From: Aliiroseovarius salicola
GTDB lineage: Bacteria; Pseudomonadota; Alphaproteobacteria; Rhodobacterales; Rhodobacteraceae
Length of the DNA stretch: 64,000 bases
Direction: 5' to 3'
Assembly: GCF_027891095.1 (NCBI RefSeq)
Contig: NZ_JAQIIO010000012.1
Coordinates: 1 to 64,000 of the forward strand
A program made the translations under genes and the position numbers. The notes beneath the pieces were generated by a model, which saw only the letters and a program-made list of their open reading frames with translations, ran no database searches and was not told the DNA's origin. Position 1 is the first letter of the stretch. Every line of letters begins with the position of its first letter. Positions 60,999-64,000 of this stretch are shown piece after piece.

Positions 60999-62197
60999 GT
61001 GATGATCTCCATATCGCGGCCCACTTCGATGAAGGCGTCGATGGCGCGGTCAAGCTCTTCGCGGGTCAGCGCCGCGGACATCTGGGTGCGGATCCGGTCC
61101 TGACCCTTTGGCACCACGGGGAAAGAAAACGCCGCCACATAGACACCTTTCGCATCGAGCCGCGCCGCCATGTCCTGTGCCAGCTTCGGGTCACGCAGCA
61201 TCACCGGAATGATCGGGTGTTCACCGGGCAAGAGGTCAAATCCGGCCTCGGACATGCGAGCACGAAAATGCGTGGCGTGATCCATTAGCACCTCGCGCCG
61301 CTCGGTCGAGGCCTCAAGCATGTCGAGCACCTTGATTGAGGTCTGTGCAATCACCGGGGCAAGCGTGTTGGAGAAAAGGTAGGGGCGGGAGCGTTGTCGC
61401 AGCCAATCCACCACCTCGGCCTTGCCGGATGTATAGCCCCCGGACGCGCCGCCAAGCGCTTTGCCGAGCGTGCCGGTAATGATATCCACCCGGTCCATCA
61501 CGCCGCAATGTTCCGGCGTGCCGCGGCCAGTTTCCCCCATGAAACCAACGGCATGACTGTCATCCACCATGACCATCGCACCGTATTTCTCGGCCAGATC
61601 ACAGATTTCATTCAGATTGGCGATATAGCCATCCATCGAGAAAACACCATCGGTGGCGACCATCTTGAACCGCGCGCCGGCGGCGTCTGCTTCTTGCAGG
61701 CAGCGTTCCAGATCCGCCATGTCGGAATTGGCGTAGCGGAAGCGTTTCGCTTTGCACAGCCGCACCCCGTCAATGATGGACGCATGATTGAGCGCATCCG
61801 AGATGATCGCATCCTCTGGCCCCAACAGGGTTTCAAACAGCCCTGTATTGGCGTCAAAACAGCTGGAATAGAGGATCGTGTCCTCCATGCCCAGAAAGCG
61901 TGAGATCCGCGCCTCAAGTTCCTTGTGCTCTTCCTGCGTGCCGCAGATGAAGCGTACCGAAGACATGCCGTAGCCATAGCGACTGAGTGCGTCGCGCCCC
62001 GCTTCGATCAGCTCTTCGTTGTCGGAAAGCCCCAGATAGTTGTTGGCGCAGAGGTTGATCACTTCACGGCCCGAAGCAAGCCCCACGGTGCCCGCCTGTT
62101 TCGTGGTGATGACGCGCTCGGATTTGTAAAGCCCGGTCTCGCGCAGAGTATCAAGCTCGCTGCGGATATGGGACAGAAATGACGGGGAAGAGGACAT
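60995..62197 (-). CDS. kbl: 2-amino-3-ketobutyrate CoA ligase
   Basis: 400-residue alpha-oxoamine synthase: [28 protein letters not shown] and the PLP lysine in [10 protein letters not shown]. Cleaves the Tdh product with CoA to glycine and acetyl-CoA. First gene of kbl-tdh. The ATG at 62197 has GGAG five bases upstream; a GTG two codons earlier is not needed. Confidence 0.95.
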   Translation of the reverse strand: MSSSPSFLSHIRSELDTLRETGLYKSERVITTKQAGTVGLASGREVINLCANNYLGLSDNEELIEAGRDALSRYGYGMSSVRFICGTQEEHKELEARISRFLGMEDTILYSSCFDANTGLFETLLGPEDAIISDALNHASIIDGVRLCKAKRFRYANSDMADLERCLQEADAAGARFKMVATDGVFSMDGYIANLNEICDLAEKYGAMVMVDDSHAVGFMGETGRGTPEHCGVMDRVDIITGTLGKALGGASGGYTSGKAEVVDWLRQRSRPYLFSNTLAPVIAQTSIKVLDMLEASTERREVLMDHATHFRARMSEAGFDLLPGEHPIIPVMLRDPKLAQDMAARLDAKGVYVAAFSFPVVPKGQDRIRTQMSAALTREELDRAIDAFIEVGRDMEIIT

Positions 62198-62443
62198 GAA
62201 CACTCCGGATCAGGGGATGATGGTTTCTCTGATGCTCCTATGTTCAGGCCCATTGCGCAAGTGGAGGTGCCATGGGCTTTTGAAATACCGCGGATCACGT
62301 CTATTGATGGATGGGAGGAGAGGGGGAGGGGAAACGCGGGGAGTATCCGCATTGCGCATCACCACCCGGATCCGAATTCTTGCTCAAAAACTGGAAAAAA
62401 GCTATCATCCTTGGATTGATATAAATTTTAGGGAGGGTTTGTT

Positions 62444-62809
62444 ATGAAACTGTGGATGGTTACCGCTGGCATGTCTTTATTGGTTTTGAGCGCCTGCATG
62501 TCTGGTTCTGAAATGTCCGAAGGCGCCATGGAAGAACCCACCGCAACATCCGTTTTGATCGGCAAACGGATTGTGACCGGTGACAACTATTTCTCATTCA
62601 ATGAAGATGGAACTATGGGTGGCATGATGCGTGGCGAAGCGGTTTCTGGCTCTTATACCGCCACCGCGAACGAGATTTGCAGCACCTATACAGCGCCAGA
62701 AATGCTAACAGGACGCGAGTATTGCAGCACGCCTGTTTACTCCGGCGATACCGTTGTCTTCAACCGCCGCGATGGCACCACCTCGCCGGTTTACACCATC
62801 GAAGGCTGA
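62444..62809 (+). CDS. Small outer-envelope lipoprotein
   Basis: 121 residues. Lipoprotein signal with lipobox LSAC (Cys18), followed by a short linker and a beta-rich domain: GKRIVTGDNYFSFNEDGTM, SGSYTATANEICSTY, YCSTPVYSGDTVVF. Looks like a small calycin- or CreA-like ligand or inhibitor fold, but no family is recognised. GGGAGGG ribosome site. Ends at a strong terminator. Confidence 0.7.
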   Translation: MKLWMVTAGMSLLVLSACMSGSEMSEGAMEEPTATSVLIGKRIVTGDNYFSFNEDGTMGGMMRGEAVSGSYTATANEICSTYTAPEMLTGREYCSTPVYSGDTVVFNRRDGTTSPVYTIEG

Positions 62810-62839
62810 GCGCTCTTACGGCGAATCCAATTACTTAAG

Positions 62840-62873
62840 AATGCCCACCCGTGACGGTGGGCATTTTGTTTTT
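62840..62873. terminator. Bidirectional terminator
   Basis: Stem aatgcccaccc-type / gggtgggcatt (atgcccacc with ggtgggcat), 4-base loop gtga region, T-rich tail ttttgttttt on the plus strand. It separates the convergent lipoprotein and zinc-ribbon genes. Confidence 0.88.
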
Positions 62874-63073
62874 CAGGTCTCGCAGACCATATCCCTGCCA
62901 CAACATAAAGGCGATTTGATCTTGCCTTCGCATTTCGGGCAGCGCGAGATCTGCACTTCGCGGCCGTCATCGGTCGTCAATGTGTCATTGACCAAAGGTT
63001 CGTTACAATCGGCGCAGGTCGCATTCACGCCCATGCCGCATACTCCACATCGATATGTCGCCATATCTGCCAT
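62873..63073 (-). CDS. Small zinc-ribbon protein
   Basis: 66 residues with four Cys pairs: CGVCG, CADC, CPKC and CC near the C-terminus (SPLCCGRDM). Likely binds two metal ions. AGGAG seven bases before the ATG. No signal peptide. Function unknown; possibly a metal chaperone or an accessory of the molybdoenzyme encoded next. Confidence 0.65.
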   Translation of the reverse strand: MADMATYRCGVCGMGVNATCADCNEPLVNDTLTTDDGREVQISRCPKCEGKIKSPLCCGRDMVCET

Positions 63074-63168
63074 ATCTGTTCTCCTGTTCTGCTTGAACCA
63101 GCATGGGGGAATTGTGACAGTCGGTCAAATCCAGAGTGGGGCATCTGCTTAATAAAGATCGGAAAAAT

Positions 63169-63213
63169 AAAGACCGGCACAGCCAGGGGAACGAGACTGG
63201 CTTGCCGGTCTTT
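63169..63213 (-). terminator. Terminator of the molybdoenzyme gene
   Basis: Long stem agaccggca-cagccag / ctggct-tgccggtct with T-rich ends, read from the minus strand into tattttt. It lies about 65 bases after the stop of the molybdoenzyme gene. Confidence 0.85.
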
Positions 63214-63279
63214 GGAGTGGCCCGGCCGTGGAGGATACGGCCGAGACTGTTGTCATGTCACCTGTGGTTTGCCGGAGGG

Positions 63280-63999
63280 TTACTTCGGCGCGTCAGCGGC
63301 GTTGGCCATCAGGTATTCCATGATCAATGCGCGTTCGTCGTCTTCAAGACCGGCCCGTTCGAACATGGAGGGCGTGATGCCTTTCCATTGCTGTTGCGTG
63401 TAGTGGGTCACTTCACGCGGCGCATGGCAGACAGTGCAGCGTTCGAAGAACATCTTCTCACCCGGCGTCATGTCGGCATAGAGCGCTTCGGTCAGGGCGG
63501 CGAGGCGGTCAAGGCCCAGCTTTTCGTCGTCGATCGAAGCAACGTCCATATCCGCGATGATCGCGGGCGGATCATAGGCCATGTTCGGACCTTCCGGATC
63601 TTCACATTTGCGCATCTCAATCAGCGTGGTGTTGGCCGTGGTCGCTTCCGACAGGCCAGAGGCACGCTGGGTCGAGGTCAGGAAGTTCGCCAGACCCGAG
63701 TTGTCGCGGCCCTTGCTGTCCAGTTGCGGCCAACCACCTTCGTAGATCGAAACCACGCCCGGCATGATGTCATCCGACACCACAGCCCCTGCGATAACCG
63801 TGCCGCGCTTGTTGTAAAGCTCGACCAGATCGCCGTCTTCGATGCCACGGTCCGCCGCGTCCTGTGCATTGATCCGCACCGGCTCACGCCCTTGAACCAT
63901 ATAGAGGTCACGCAACCGTTCCGAGTTGGCCATCTGGCTGTGCAGGCGGAACCACGGGTGGGGCGACACGACGTGCAACTGGCCTTTCTTGGCGTTGCC
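63280..63999 (-). CDS. TMAO/DMSO-reductase-like molybdoenzyme with C-terminal c-haem domain (3' part)
   Basis: Only the last ~239 codons are inside; the frame continues past the right edge. The visible part starts in the molybdopterin-dinucleotide-binding domain (SPHPWFRLHSQ, YMVQGREPVRIN, LYNKRGTVIAGAVVSDDI, GGWPQLDSKG) of TorA/BisC-type periplasmic reductases. It then has an extra ~80-residue domain with a c-type haem site CTVCH and a helix WKGITPSMFERAGL. This would let the enzyme take electrons through its own cytochrome domain. Confidence 0.82.
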   Translation of the reverse strand, partial: GNAKKGQLHVVSPHPWFRLHSQMANSERLRDLYMVQGREPVRINAQDAADRGIEDGDLVELYNKRGTVIAGAVVSDDIMPGVVSIYEGGWPQLDSKGRDNSGLANFLTSTQRASGLSEATTANTTLIEMRKCEDPEGPNMAYDPPAIIADMDVASIDDEKLGLDRLAALTEALYADMTPGEKMFFERCTVCHAPREVTHYTQQQWKGITPSMFERAGLEDDERALIMEYLMANAADAPK

Positions 64000-64000
64000 G

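Noticed and set aside
1-64000. tRNA, rRNA or riboswitch genes
   Set aside because: No cloverleaf, rRNA core or known riboswitch core motif was recognised by eye on either strand; a covariance search was not possible.

Overview
The window reads as part of a large secondary replicon (megaplasmid or chromid) of a marine alphaproteobacterium of the Rhodobacterales (Roseobacter group). The evidence is moderately GC-rich DNA, TRAP and tripartite tricarboxylate (TTT) transporters, a GlpSTPQUV-type ABC transporter, paired MTHFR/MTHFR_C genes, and above all a complete repABC replication and partition operon with two parS-like palindromes and a counter-transcribed RNA locus (55.5-59.3 kb). Apart from the plasmid module the gene content is chromosome-like (threonine, GABA, lysine and one-carbon metabolism). 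No rRNA, tRNA or CRISPR array was seen.

Layout. 0-2.9 kb: tctCBA transporter (tctC cut by the window edge). 2.9-9.3 kb: an AfuABC-like importer with an inositol-monophosphatase-family enzyme and a HAD phosphatase, bracketed by a diverged 172-bp direct repeat of the tctA 3' end plus terminator, so it looks like an inserted cassette. 9.3-11.3 kb: HMA-CDF metal exporter and a PQQ-type sugar dehydrogenase. 11.4-15.9 kb: a tight operon coding for a Tat-signal protein with pentapeptide repeats, an HprK-like/PqqD fusion, a Tat-signal PepSY-like protein, and a PhoP/PhoQ-like pair. 16.1-20.0 kb: LysR, GMC oxidoreductase, enolase-superfamily dehydratase. 20.0-26.8 kb (minus strand): ureohydrolase, glutathionyl-hydroquinone reductase, hemerythrin, a double-CDGSH/glutamate-synthase fusion, MTHFR pair, Crp-type regulator.

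27.0-30.9 kb is the most striking region. Three consecutive genes look like the three subunits of an alpha-helical tripartite pore-forming toxin (HBL/NHE/Ahl type). They are followed by a small secreted protein resembling a polymorphic-toxin RNase domain and by a 58-residue ORF resembling small immunity proteins. A Crp-family regulator is divergent. The region ends in AT-rich DNA with an IS3-type remnant that has replaced the end of a TetR gene.

32.3-36.9 kb: cytochrome c', a luciferase-like-domain protein, and a lysine catabolic set (Lrp, lysine/saccharopine dehydrogenase, semialdehyde dehydrogenase). 37.0-40.2 kb: TRAP transporter. 40.4-48.7 kb: GlcNAc kinase-like gene, nagA, and a glycerol-type ABC transporter. 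48.9-50.4 kb: BlaI/M56 pair. 50.5-54.0 kb: gabTD and its XRE-cupin regulator. 54.0-59.95 kb: Fic protein, repABC and a WGR mini-protein. 60.0-62.2 kb: kbl-tdh threonine catabolism. 62.4-64 kb: small lipoprotein, zinc-ribbon protein and the C-terminal part of a TMAO/DMSO-reductase-like molybdoenzyme with a fused c-heme domain.

All function calls come from motif reading and memory of protein families. No database search was possible.
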